Shown here in pieces: positions 28,797 to 37,915 of a DNA stretch of 64,000 nt. Each line of letters starts with the position of its first letter. The first letter of the stretch is position 1. The notes beneath the pieces were generated by a model. It was not told the origin of the DNA, made no database searches, and saw nothing but the letters and a program-made list of their open reading frames with translations. A program made the position numbers and the translations under genes. Origin of the DNA: Candidatus Albibeggiatoa sp. nov. NOAA (GTDB lineage Bacteria; Pseudomonadota; Gammaproteobacteria; Beggiatoales; Beggiatoaceae). The stretch is taken from positions 124,001-188,000 of the forward strand of contig JAOXRS010000212.1 of the NCBI GenBank assembly GCA_025800385.1. Reading direction: 5' to 3'.

Positions 28797-29234
28797 CTAC
28801 TCCTTTTGTTGCAAATCTAATACAGGCCGCTTTTTCCACCAAAAATACAAAAATTGCCGCCATTTTGGTAAATGCTGCTCCCAATAATCAATATAAGTCC
28901 CAGCTGTTTGCAAAGCGTGATATAAATCCGTTTCACCGCTAGCACGCGCAATTGCACAAATCACCAACTGATCCTCAAACACATAACGGGGTTTCCGTTC
29001 CAACTGCCCTTGTAATGTCCACACACTGACCATCCGCGCAGGCTGAAACTGATACTGCTGTGCCTGTAAAATCGCCTGTAACTCCCACTGGCGCGTAGAC
29101 CAATGCTGCTGATACATTCGCACTTCCTGATCTCTATCATCAGCCTGCTGGCATAACCAACGATAAACCGCTTGCAAATTATCTATCGTCGAGACACTTT
29201 GCCAATCAACCAAGGACTTATGCTGCAATGACAT
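28797..29234 (-). CDS. Short ORF resembling the N-terminus of a solitary reverse transcriptase
   Basis: 145 residues from ATG 29234, chosen because GGGAG lies 9 nt upstream; upstream ATG 29243 would abut that site. The order L...YRWLCQQ, then YQQHW......LQAIL.A..YQFQP, then FEDQLVICAI matches what I remember of the first 100 residues of the RT family whose C-terminus is at 24113-24424 (...HW...LQ..L..G.Y...P..., then DALV.K.). The catalytic palm is absent: after residue 100 it ends in an unrelated Trp-rich tail (WRQFLYFWWKKRP). It may be a truncated RT or a repurposed N-terminal domain. It starts 14 nt after the response-regulator stop, so both are likely cotranscribed. Confidence 0.5.
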   Translation of the reverse strand: MSLQHKSLVDWQSVSTIDNLQAVYRWLCQQADDRDQEVRMYQQHWSTRQWELQAILQAQQYQFQPARMVSVWTLQGQLERKPRYVFEDQLVICAIARASGETDLYHALQTAGTYIDYWEQHLPKWRQFLYFWWKKRPVLDLQQKE

Positions 29235-29248
29235 TGTCACCATCTCCC

Positions 29249-29887
29249 TTAGTACTTGGGCAACATCGCGCTAACATTCGCAATATTGATCGCCTCTACC
29301 CGATTTTTCGCATTCAGCTTTTTACAAATGTTATACACATGCCGTTTCACCGTGTACTCAGTCAAATCCAACTTTTCCGCAATCGTCTTGTTCGGATAGC
29401 CTTCAGCAACCAAACTCAGCACCTCCTGCTGTCGTAAAGTCAAAATTGACTGGGTTTTCCGAGTATACAAAGGCTGCAATAACTGTTTCGGATATTGAAA
29501 TTTACCCTCATGAATATTGCTCAAACTGGTTTTCAGCTTACCAATACCCTCTTTTTTAAACAGATAACCTTTTGCACCTGCCTCAAAAGCCTTTTGTAAA
29601 TGCGACTTATCCGTTGAATCAGAAATGACACACACAGGCACATGTTTAAACCTTTTGACAATCGCCTCTAATAACTCATACCATGGATTTCTAGTCGGCA
29701 TCAGAATTTCTAATAAAATCAAATCCACTTTTTTCGAGCTACCAAACGGCATATCAAGACTCAACCATCCTCGCACTTCATCCCAACTATGGCATATCGA
29801 AATATTACAATTAGGAAAAGTATCTCTTAATATCAAAGAAATCGCGCTAACACTTAATTCACCACTATCAGCAAGCAGGATATTCAT
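29249..29887 (-). CDS. NarL/LuxR-type response regulator with Glu at the phosphorylation site
   Basis: 212 residues: receiver domain about 1-125 and LuxR-type HTH about 145-205 (LTLRQQEVLSLVAEGYPNKTIAEKL, then TVKRHVYNICKKL). In the receiver, the strand that should end in the phospho-accepting Asp reads VDLILLE60ILMP, so the Asp is Glu. The usual N-terminal acidic pair is A6-D7, while the Lys of GYLFKKEG is kept. A Glu at this site often mimics the phosphorylated state, so the protein may bind DNA constitutively; that is inference. GAGGTGG precedes the ATG. No histidine kinase is adjacent. It lies between the XRE gene and the RT-like ORF, all co-oriented. Confidence 0.88.
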   Translation of the reverse strand: MNILLADSGELSVSAISLILRDTFPNCNISICHSWDEVRGWLSLDMPFGSSKKVDLILLEILMPTRNPWYELLEAIVKRFKHVPVCVISDSTDKSHLQKAFEAGAKGYLFKKEGIGKLKTSLSNIHEGKFQYPKQLLQPLYTRKTQSILTLRQQEVLSLVAEGYPNKTIAEKLDLTEYTVKRHVYNICKKLNAKNRVEAINIANVSAMLPKY

Positions 29888-29923
29888 TAAACCACCTCAA
29901 TTTTTATAACAGCAGCGAACAAG

Positions 29924-30355
29924 CTACTTGACCTTAACCCAATGCTGAAACACGGCTTGAACCTGCTCATCATCACTATATTCACTTAGCAAAGATTGCA
30001 ATTCCTGACACAAAGAAGACAACTTCTGATGAGCCTGGGAATCTGCTAGCTTCGGAATGGAATTCCAATCAATGGTTGTTTGTTGCCAAGAAGAAGCATT
30101 TGACGTATTTGATATTTGCTTGTACTGAGTCTTGGTATCCAAAAAGCTTTCAGTATCAGTATCAAAAAATTTTGCTAACTTCTCTAATGTACTAACAGAG
30201 ATAGGAAAACATAGTTCCGCTCTTTTAATAGTAGAGGGAGACATATAGCAGTTTTTATAAAAGCTTTGCTCTGACATTTTTTCTTGGCTCAGAGGTTGTT
30301 TTAATCTTAATTCTCTAAGCTTTGAGCCGTTAATACATACTCCTTTCCTACGCAT
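29924..30355 (-). CDS. XRE-family transcriptional regulator
   Basis: 143 residues. Residues 9-68 form a helix-turn-helix of the Cro/C1 type (GSKLRELRLKQPLSQEKMSEQ, then SPSTIKRAE, then TLEKLAKFFDTDTESFL). The C-terminal 70 residues are polar and have no recognised partner domain. A strong AAAGGAGG lies 8 nt before the ATG. Repeated GTATCA elements overlap the presumed promoter about 75-120 nt upstream, consistent with autoregulation. The response-regulator gene follows after 36 nt, so the two are likely in one operon. Confidence 0.85.
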   Translation of the reverse strand: MRRKGVCINGSKLRELRLKQPLSQEKMSEQSFYKNCYMSPSTIKRAELCFPISVSTLEKLAKFFDTDTESFLDTKTQYKQISNTSNASSWQQTTIDWNSIPKLADSQAHQKLSSLCQELQSLLSEYSDDEQVQAVFQHWVKVK

Positions 30356-30402
30356 TACGTATACCTCCTTTCAAAATCACCACTGTCTAAGTTGAAATCA
30401 TG

Positions 30403-30473
30403 GTATCGTAAGTAAATAGAGAGGTCAGTATCACTTTCGTATCAGTTACGCACAAATAATGATACTAAAGTAT
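30403..30473 (-). promoter_or_regulatory. Cluster of GTATCA/TGATAC elements upstream of the XRE gene
   Basis: Elements at 30428-30433 and 30439-30444 (GTATCA, spaced 11 bp, one helical turn), 30460-30465 (TGATAC, part of the palindrome ATACTAAAGTAT at 30462-30473) and a GTATCG at 30403-30408. On the minus strand a weak promoter (TTGTGC, 17 nt, GATACT) overlaps them. This layout suggests operators of the XRE regulator. Confidence 0.4.
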
Positions 30474-30801
30474 GTTTTTCGACATAAGTTATTTATAATA
30501 AAAAGATTTTATTGGGAGTGGCTTAGTGTCTAAATATTAGGGGCAGAATGCAAAATCAATATTTCACACCATATTTAAGTTTCATTATGTTTAAAGTAGA
30601 GGTGTTAGTCGTTATTCTTTAATCTAAATTAAACTGAAACTGTAGGGGAATATATGCTGGTAACTGTAAGTATAATGACCTTGTATCATATTGATGACAA
30701 AGGATAAATAAAAAACTGTTTTTCTAGGCTAAGGAACTGGAGAGGATAGAGGGGTAAATATGTATGGATTAGATATTGAGGACGGAACTGTTAATTATAC
30801 A

Positions 30802-30830
30802 AAGGCGTAGAAGCTAAACTCCTACACCTT
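30802..30830 (-). terminator. Hairpin after pyrG
   Basis: On the minus strand AAGGTGTAG pairs with CTACGCCTT (9 bp, one G-U), followed by TGTATAATT. The T-run is weak, but the position 10 nt after the pyrG stop fits a terminator. Confidence 0.5.
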
Positions 30831-30840
30831 GCTTTATAAA

Positions 30841-32475
<1,635 letters not shown>

Positions 32476-32764
32476 TTAGTTGGTTGCGATTATGATGGCC
32501 TCAAAATATCAAATTAGCACAAGCATCTCAATAGAGTCGTGGCTAGTATGGATTTTGAGTTGAAAAACAGGCTGTTTTGTTATGCCTAGGTAAGACTTAT
32601 TATAACTTTTGTACAGCGAATATGTTCACAATAATTTAATTAGTTTTCTATGAATAAAAATAACTTAACTCACAGTTAAAATAAACCCTTCTTTCACTAT
32701 TGAATAAATCATTAATAAACGATATTATATTTGCTTTATATAATTAATGATCTGGAGGATGTTG

Positions 32765-33256
32765 ATGCGTTTATTGAAAATTTTATTTTTAACATTGTCA
32801 TTTTTTGCTTATTCAGTTTATGCTGAAACCACGGTACAAGTGAATATTAACACGGCTGGCGCAGCAGAACTTAAAGAAGTCCTATCAGGTGTCGGTGAGA
32901 AAAAATCACAAGCAATTGTTGATTATAGAAATACTCACGGTGTATTTAATTCTGCCTATGACTTAATGTTAGTAAATGGTATTGGTAAAAAAACCGTTGA
33001 AAAGAATTTAGATCGAATCATTTTGGCAGACCCTGCCACTGAATCAGTACCTGAAAATATTATCCCTGCTGAAATGCAACCTAATAGCACACCTGTTGCC
33101 ACCTCACAACAAACTGAACAAGCGACACAAACCATTCCAGTACAAATAATAGAAGGGCAAGCTGCCGATATTGAGCCTGATTTTTCTGATGTGCAAATTA
33201 CACCTGAATTATTAGAAGCAGTAAAAAATGCGGTTCAACAAGATACAGCACAGTAA
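32765..33256 (+). CDS. Secreted helix-hairpin-helix (ComEA-like) protein
   Basis: 163 residues from ATG 32765, which has GGAGG 6 nt upstream; the in-frame starts at 32747 and 32759 lie before or in that site. A signal peptide (1-20, ending VYA) precedes two HhH motifs: VNINTAGAAELKEVLSGVGEKKSQAI (about 26-50) and MLVNGIGKKTVEKNL (about 67-82). This is the DNA-binding region of ComEA, which receives transforming DNA in the periplasm. The 75-residue tail is acidic, Pro/Gln/Thr rich, and unusual for short ComEA proteins of gammaproteobacteria. A natural-transformation role is possible; no other com gene is near. Confidence 0.85.
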   Translation: MRLLKILFLTLSFFAYSVYAETTVQVNINTAGAAELKEVLSGVGEKKSQAIVDYRNTHGVFNSAYDLMLVNGIGKKTVEKNLDRIILADPATESVPENIIPAEMQPNSTPVATSQQTEQATQTIPVQIIEGQAADIEPDFSDVQITPELLEAVKNAVQQDTAQ

Positions 33257-33408
33257 AATTTGATTTATGGTCTTTTGAACTCCTCCTTCAATTAACTGTT
33301 TGGAGTTCAAGATCAAAACTTGCCTTTTTATAATACTATTCACACTTAAGATTCTATAAATTTTTATATTTTAAAATCAATTTGTTATAGTATTTTTTTT
33401 GGGTGGGT

Positions 33409-34557
33409 TTAGTTTTGAAAATGTGTAGGAGAAGGTTTTTTATGTGCGGTTAATTGCTTTTCAATTTGTTCTATATCAGTTCGATGGTGAATTTGGCTGT
33501 CAAATATTTCAGGTTTTGTTCTATCCCACTTCCAGTTTGTTGTAATAGAACGGAAATGCAGAAAATAGGCATCGCTTGGTTTGTATATGACAAGAGGTTG
33601 TTTAGATTCAGCTGGCCGTTTAATTCGGTGAACTAGTAAAAAATCATCAAGCCTTAGTTTATCAAGAAATGCTATGTATTTACCTTCTTTAGCGGAGAAA
33701 TGCTGCTTTTCTACAATAGAATGTGAAGTGTGTCTAATTATGCTATCAGTACCTGAATACTGGCCTGCATCAAGAAAAGCCCAATGTCCTTTAAATTGAA
33801 TATAATGATATGGTGTTTGATTCCAGTTAATCGTAGATAAGTCTTTAAATATAAGCAGCTCATCAATATCAAAACTAAAAAAATAGCCTCGATTACCACA
33901 TACATAATACCTTGCATGTTCAAGCATCGCCCATTGAAGAAACATAGAATCTTGCTCACTACCTTCCCAAAGCCGTGCTCCAAACTTAAAAGGAAAGCTT
34001 TCTATAATAACTTGACATGGTACGTCTGCAAGATAGGCTTTTAACTCATTGATTGTGTATTTTGTACTTGCATTATCATACAGAATAACAAGCTCAACTC
34101 CATAAATATTGTAATACCATAATATCCAATCTTTTATCCAAGCTGGGTCATTATCTTTTTGTTTTGTATATAATACTTTATTAAATCTATTATTTTCATA
34201 GGGTGAACGGCGAATGGGAAATTGTTTATTATAAATTTGGATAAAATTTGTATTTATATTGGAAGCATCAATAACAATTTTAAAAATTTGTTTAGAAAAA
34301 TAGCAAGCATATTTCAACTTAGTATGTGGATCGATTTGAATATGAGCAAGTAAATGCTTTAATCTTGCTGTGTCAAATAATGTAGGCCCAATGAGATAAA
34401 TATAATTTCCACGTCGAAAAATATCATATAGCAAAGTATCATCATCAAATTTCTCAGCGTAATCAGGTTGCCTTAAATGCTCAGGGCGCGGCATTGCTCG
34501 TTTAGGCAAGCCAAGTTCTGATAGGGTACAAGAAACAAGTGAGGATTGGGTAGACAT
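33409..34557 (-). CDS. Glycosyltransferase-like protein (GT92/GT2-type fold)
   Basis: 382 residues, soluble. The core has W..DWILWYYNIYGVELVILYDNAS (about 140-160), VIIESFPF and QDSMFLQWAMLEHARYY, then FSFDIDELLIF with the metal-binding D-x-D (about 229-231), then a His-containing segment HHRTDIEQIE near the end. This order is typical of GT92/DUF23-like and related glycosyltransferases that add sugars to polysaccharides or glycans. The N-terminal 60 residues are not conserved to my knowledge. No capsule or O-antigen genes surround it; it sits alone between comEA-like and recA. Substrate unknown. Confidence 0.75.
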   Translation of the reverse strand: MSTQSSLVSCTLSELGLPKRAMPRPEHLRQPDYAEKFDDDTLLYDIFRRGNYIYLIGPTLFDTARLKHLLAHIQIDPHTKLKYACYFSKQIFKIVIDASNINTNFIQIYNKQFPIRRSPYENNRFNKVLYTKQKDNDPAWIKDWILWYYNIYGVELVILYDNASTKYTINELKAYLADVPCQVIIESFPFKFGARLWEGSEQDSMFLQWAMLEHARYYVCGNRGYFFSFDIDELLIFKDLSTINWNQTPYHYIQFKGHWAFLDAGQYSGTDSIIRHTSHSIVEKQHFSAKEGKYIAFLDKLRLDDFLLVHRIKRPAESKQPLVIYKPSDAYFLHFRSITTNWKWDRTKPEIFDSQIHHRTDIEQIEKQLTAHKKPSPTHFQN

Positions 34558-34593
34558 GGAAGGAGTGAGGCAAATAATAGATTAAGAATAAAC

Positions 34594-34624
34594 GCCCTGA
34601 GCCAAAGTAAGATCGACACAGGGC
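34594..34624 (-). terminator. Intrinsic terminator after recA
   Basis: On the minus strand GCCCTG pairs with CAGGGC and is followed by GTTTATTCTTAAT, 25 nt after the recA stop. The stem is only 6 bp with a long loop, so efficiency is uncertain. Confidence 0.5.
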
Positions 34625-34648
34625 ATGATGATGAAAACAGTTTAAAAA

Positions 34649-35680
34649 TTACTCAGCAGTTTCTTTTTCTGCATTTTCTTCTAAGGGACGAATATCAAGC
34701 AGTTTAGCACGAATCTTGTCTTCAATCTCCATTGCTACATGCGGATTTTCTTTCATGTAGTTGCGGACATTTTCTTTACCCTGACCAATTTTCGAACCTT
34801 GATAACTGTACCAAGCTCCCGCTTTATCTACAATACCATTTTTTGAGCCAAGGTCAATAATTTCACTTTCTCGTGAAACCCCTTCGCCATACATAATATC
34901 AAAAATCACTTCTTTAAATGGTGGTGCAACCTTGTTTTTCACTACTTTGACTTTGGTTTCATTACCAATGATTTCATCCGCTTTTTTGATTGAACCAATA
35001 CGGCGAATGTCTAAACGAACTGAGGCATAGAATTTAAGTGCATTACCGCCCGTTGTTGTTTCTGGAGAACCAAACATAACACCAATTTTCATACGAATTT
35101 GGTTAATGAAAATCACCAAAGTATTAAAACGTTTAATATTAGCGGTCAATTTACGTAAAGCTTGAGACATCAAACGCGCATGTAAACCCATATGAGAGTC
35201 ACCCATATCGCCTTCAACTTCTGCCTTCGGTGTTAAAGCAGCAACCGAGTCAACAACCACTAAGTCAACCCCACCAGAACGCACTAACATATCTGTGATT
35301 TCTAAGGCTTCTTCACCATTGCTAGGCTGCGACAATAAAAGCTCATTGGTATCTACACCCAATTTTTCCGCATAATTACGATCTAAAGCGTGCTCAGCAT
35401 CAATAAATGCAGCTGTACCACCTTGCTTTTGGATTTCTGCTGCAACTTGCAATGCAATCGTGGTTTTACCAGATGATTCAGGCCCATAGATTTCAACGAT
35501 TCTACCTTTAGGTAAGCCACCGATACCAAGTGCAACGTCAAGACTTAAACTACCCGTTGACACACTATCAATGTCTTGCACTAACGCAACATCACCTAAA
35601 CGCATTACAGAGCCTTTACCAAATTGTTTTTCAATCTGGCTTAGGGCTGCCCCTAACGCTTTCTTTTTATCGTCGTCCAT
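34649..35680 (-). CDS. recA: Recombinase RecA
   Basis: RecA forms ATP-dependent filaments on single-stranded DNA for homologous recombination and triggers LexA cleavage. 343 residues, normal length. Walker A GPESSGKT is at 66-73, Walker B ([12 protein letters not shown]) follows, and the L2 loop [22 protein letters not shown] is intact. The acidic C-terminus is short. A CTGTATAT half-site lies upstream (about 35738-35745), but no complete CTGT-N8-ACAG LexA box was found between 35681 and 35800. recX, often adjacent, is missing here. Confidence 0.98.
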   Translation of the reverse strand: MDDDKKKALGAALSQIEKQFGKGSVMRLGDVALVQDIDSVSTGSLSLDVALGIGGLPKGRIVEIYGPESSGKTTIALQVAAEIQKQGGTAAFIDAEHALDRNYAEKLGVDTNELLLSQPSNGEEALEITDMLVRSGGVDLVVVDSVAALTPKAEVEGDMGDSHMGLHARLMSQALRKLTANIKRFNTLVIFINQIRMKIGVMFGSPETTTGGNALKFYASVRLDIRRIGSIKKADEIIGNETKVKVVKNKVAPPFKEVIFDIMYGEGVSRESEIIDLGSKNGIVDKAGAWYSYQGSKIGQGKENVRNYMKENPHVAMEIEDKIRAKLLDIRPLEENAEKETAE

Positions 35681-35942
35681 TATCTATAACCTAAAAAGTG
35701 AATGCTTGGCCTCATTATCCCACAAATTTGGGCGTTTATATACAGGAGTTAAGCATGAAAAATAGCAATTGTTAGCACTCAATAATCAATCTGTAGATAT
35801 ATCAAATTGATAGCGCAAAATTTATAAAAAATTATTTTAAATCAAATTCTTGTAACAAATTAAACTTAATAACCTGTTGACATATTTAACTATTTTTCAG
35901 TGTCAGCCTATTACCCAATATTAGACTGACAAAAGCAGGTGT

Positions 35943-37289
35943 TTATTTCTCTGTTTGATTGGCGGCGGCTTCTACAGCAGCATCAACTTTTTCACGCCAT
36001 GCAGTGACTTTGCTCATCAATTCATGAATATCAATACGAGTTAAGGCTCTGGACTTCAATAAATGCTCACCCGCAACCCAAACATCACTGACTTTATCGC
36101 GGCTGGTTGCATAAACGATTTGTGAAATTGGATCATACATTGGCATGGTTTCCAAAGTTTGCATATCTAATGCAACAATATCAGCAGACTTACCTATTTC
36201 TAGTGAACCTGTTACATCATCGATACCCAAGGCTTTTGCCCCATTTAACGTTGCCATTCTCAATGCCTCATGTGCAGGAACACTGCTTGCGTTACCACTG
36301 ATACCTTTAGACAATAAGGCCGCTGTGCGCATTTCACCCAACATATCTAAATCATTATTACTGGCTGTGCCATCCGTACCTAATGCAACGTTGACCCCTG
36401 CTTTTAACAATTTATCTACAGGGCAAAAACCACTGGCCAGTTTCAAATTCGATTCTGGACAATGCACTACATGTGCACCTTGTTTAGCTAGTAATTCAAT
36501 TTCATCTTGTTCCAACTGCGTGGCATGAACATTTAACAAGCTTGAATCAACTAAGCCTAGTTTATGTAAGCGACTTAACGGACGTTCTCCTTGGTTTTTG
36601 ACTGCTTCATCGACTTCATGCGCTGTTTCATGGACATGGATATGCATCGGTACTTGCCATTTATCGACTAAGGCTTTGGCTTTAATTAATGGTTCATCAG
36701 AAACCGTATAAGGCGCGTGCGGTGCTAAAGCAAATTGAATTAATGGATTATCTTGATATTTGTCATGAACGACTTGGGCTTTTTGTAAGTATTCGTCTGC
36801 GTTGGCTGCCCATGCTGTTGGAAAGTCTAATACGATTAAACCAATAGTGGCGCGTATACCTGTTTTCTCTACTACTTCGGCCATGGTATCAGGGAAGAAA
36901 TACATATCATTGAAACATGTCACACCCGCGCGTAACATTTCAGCAATGGCTAATTGTGTTCCATCAATGATAAATTCAGGGCTGACACAAGCGGCTTCTG
37001 CTGGCCAAATATGTTGGGTTAACCATTCATTCAGGGGTAAATCATCAGCGAACCCACGAAGCAAGGTCATGGCTGCGTGAGTATGTGTATTAACCATTCC
37101 CGGCATAAGTACATGTGTTGGTAAACGATGCGTAATACGAGGTAAAAAGCGGTGTGCAGCTTCATCACTGGGCACAATGTCCACAATTTTCCCGTCTTGA
37201 ATCGCAACCGCATGATGACTATATACCGTGTTGTCAGGTTCAACAGGAATTACCCAGCCCGCATAAATTAAGGTATCGACATTTTCCAT
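35943..37289 (-). CDS. mtaD: TRZ/ATZ-family amidohydrolase (5'-methylthioadenosine/S-adenosylhomocysteine deaminase type)
   Basis: 448 residues from ATG 37289; an in-frame TTG at 37304 is less likely. The metal-dependent amidohydrolase signature is complete: GMVNTHTHAAMTLLRG (about 63-78), HVHETAHE, HATQLEQDE, HCPESNLKLASG, and ALGTDGTASNNDLD. The sequence DLPLNEWLTQHIWPAEA is typical of the MTA/SAH deaminase subgroup, which converts 5'-methylthioadenosine or S-adenosylhomocysteine to inosyl compounds. The substrate is inferred from subgroup, not tested. It is monocistronic here; ubiG, often next to it, is not in the window. Confidence 0.9.
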   Translation of the reverse strand: MENVDTLIYAGWVIPVEPDNTVYSHHAVAIQDGKIVDIVPSDEAAHRFLPRITHRLPTHVLMPGMVNTHTHAAMTLLRGFADDLPLNEWLTQHIWPAEAACVSPEFIIDGTQLAIAEMLRAGVTCFNDMYFFPDTMAEVVEKTGIRATIGLIVLDFPTAWAANADEYLQKAQVVHDKYQDNPLIQFALAPHAPYTVSDEPLIKAKALVDKWQVPMHIHVHETAHEVDEAVKNQGERPLSRLHKLGLVDSSLLNVHATQLEQDEIELLAKQGAHVVHCPESNLKLASGFCPVDKLLKAGVNVALGTDGTASNNDLDMLGEMRTAALLSKGISGNASSVPAHEALRMATLNGAKALGIDDVTGSLEIGKSADIVALDMQTLETMPMYDPISQIVYATSRDKVSDVWVAGEHLLKSRALTRIDIHELMSKVTAWREKVDAAVEAAANQTEK

Positions 37290-37440
37290 ATATGATTTAT
37301 CCAATTTTGAATGTTAGCAATTTTTTCAATATTTTACTTAATTTCAAAATTAAAGGCTTAAATAATTATCTGTTTTTATGAAATAACCTTCGACTTTTTC
37401 TATTGAGGCTGTAAATCAGGATGAATAAGCTATTTTGCAA

Positions 37441-37776
37441 TTAATCTGTTTGTGTCTGCTCTGCTGGCTTTAATAAGTGTACTGTCGCAAAAAGTTCAAG
37501 TATGCCGACAAGCAGTACTAATGCCATAAATAATGTACCTAAAAGGTATAAAAAACCATATTCTTCATAGTGAGTCAAAAAATGAGAAGTTAAGGGAATC
37601 ATAGAAAAAAAACCTATATTCATAATCATCCAACTAAAAAGGCTTTTTAGATTCACATGAAGCCTAGTTTTGCAATTCGGACAATCAACTCCGTTACCTC
37701 GCCTTATATCTGAATTACAAACAGGGCAATTAAAAAAGGAGATTTTCTGGTTTAATTGGAAAGAAAAAATAGGCAT
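37441..37776 (-). CDS. Small zinc-ribbon membrane protein
   Basis: 111 residues: an N-terminal zinc ribbon with C18PVC21 and C33PNC36 (the latter within VDCPNCKTRL), then two transmembrane segments (about 48-66 and 74-96) and a polar tail. Proteins of this plan occur widely in gammaproteobacteria, without assigned function. AGGAAA precedes the ATG. No operon partner. Confidence 0.7.
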   Translation of the reverse strand: MPIFSFQLNQKISFFNCPVCNSDIRRGNGVDCPNCKTRLHVNLKSLFSWMIMNIGFFSMIPLTSHFLTHYEEYGFLYLLGTLFMALVLLVGILELFATVHLLKPAEQTQTD

Positions 37777-37915
37777 TCTGTATTTCCTGTCTTGTGTATA
37801 TCACATTAGACTGCCTATCAGGACATAATAAGTTACATTTAAAGAAATAAGTTGGGAGCTAACCAAAAATATGTAGTGGTTAGCAAGATAACACTCTACA
37901 CTAACCATCACATTA

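Larger units (their letters stand above)
30356..30840. other. Regulatory intergenic region between pyrG and the XRE gene
   Basis: 485 nt. The left part holds the XRE promoter and the repeated elements described separately. The right part has two tiny ORFs with plausible ribosome-binding sites on the plus strand (start 30654, 17 codons; start 30760, 16 codons), neither supported by anything else, and ends in the pyrG terminator hairpin. No other gene is seen. Confidence 0.45.

Noticed and set aside
28699..28884. 61-codon ORF on the minus strand overlapping the RT-like ORF
   Set aside because: It lies out of frame within the 3' part of the 28797-29234 gene and has no start site of its own.
30654..30810. 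Two 16-17 codon ORFs on the plus strand with plausible ribosome-binding sites
   Set aside because: Very short, overlap the pyrG terminator region and have no further support; kept only as a note.
35681..35800. LexA box upstream of recA
   Set aside because: Only a CTGTATAT half-site was found; no CTGT-N8-ACAG palindrome, so no LexA operator was called.
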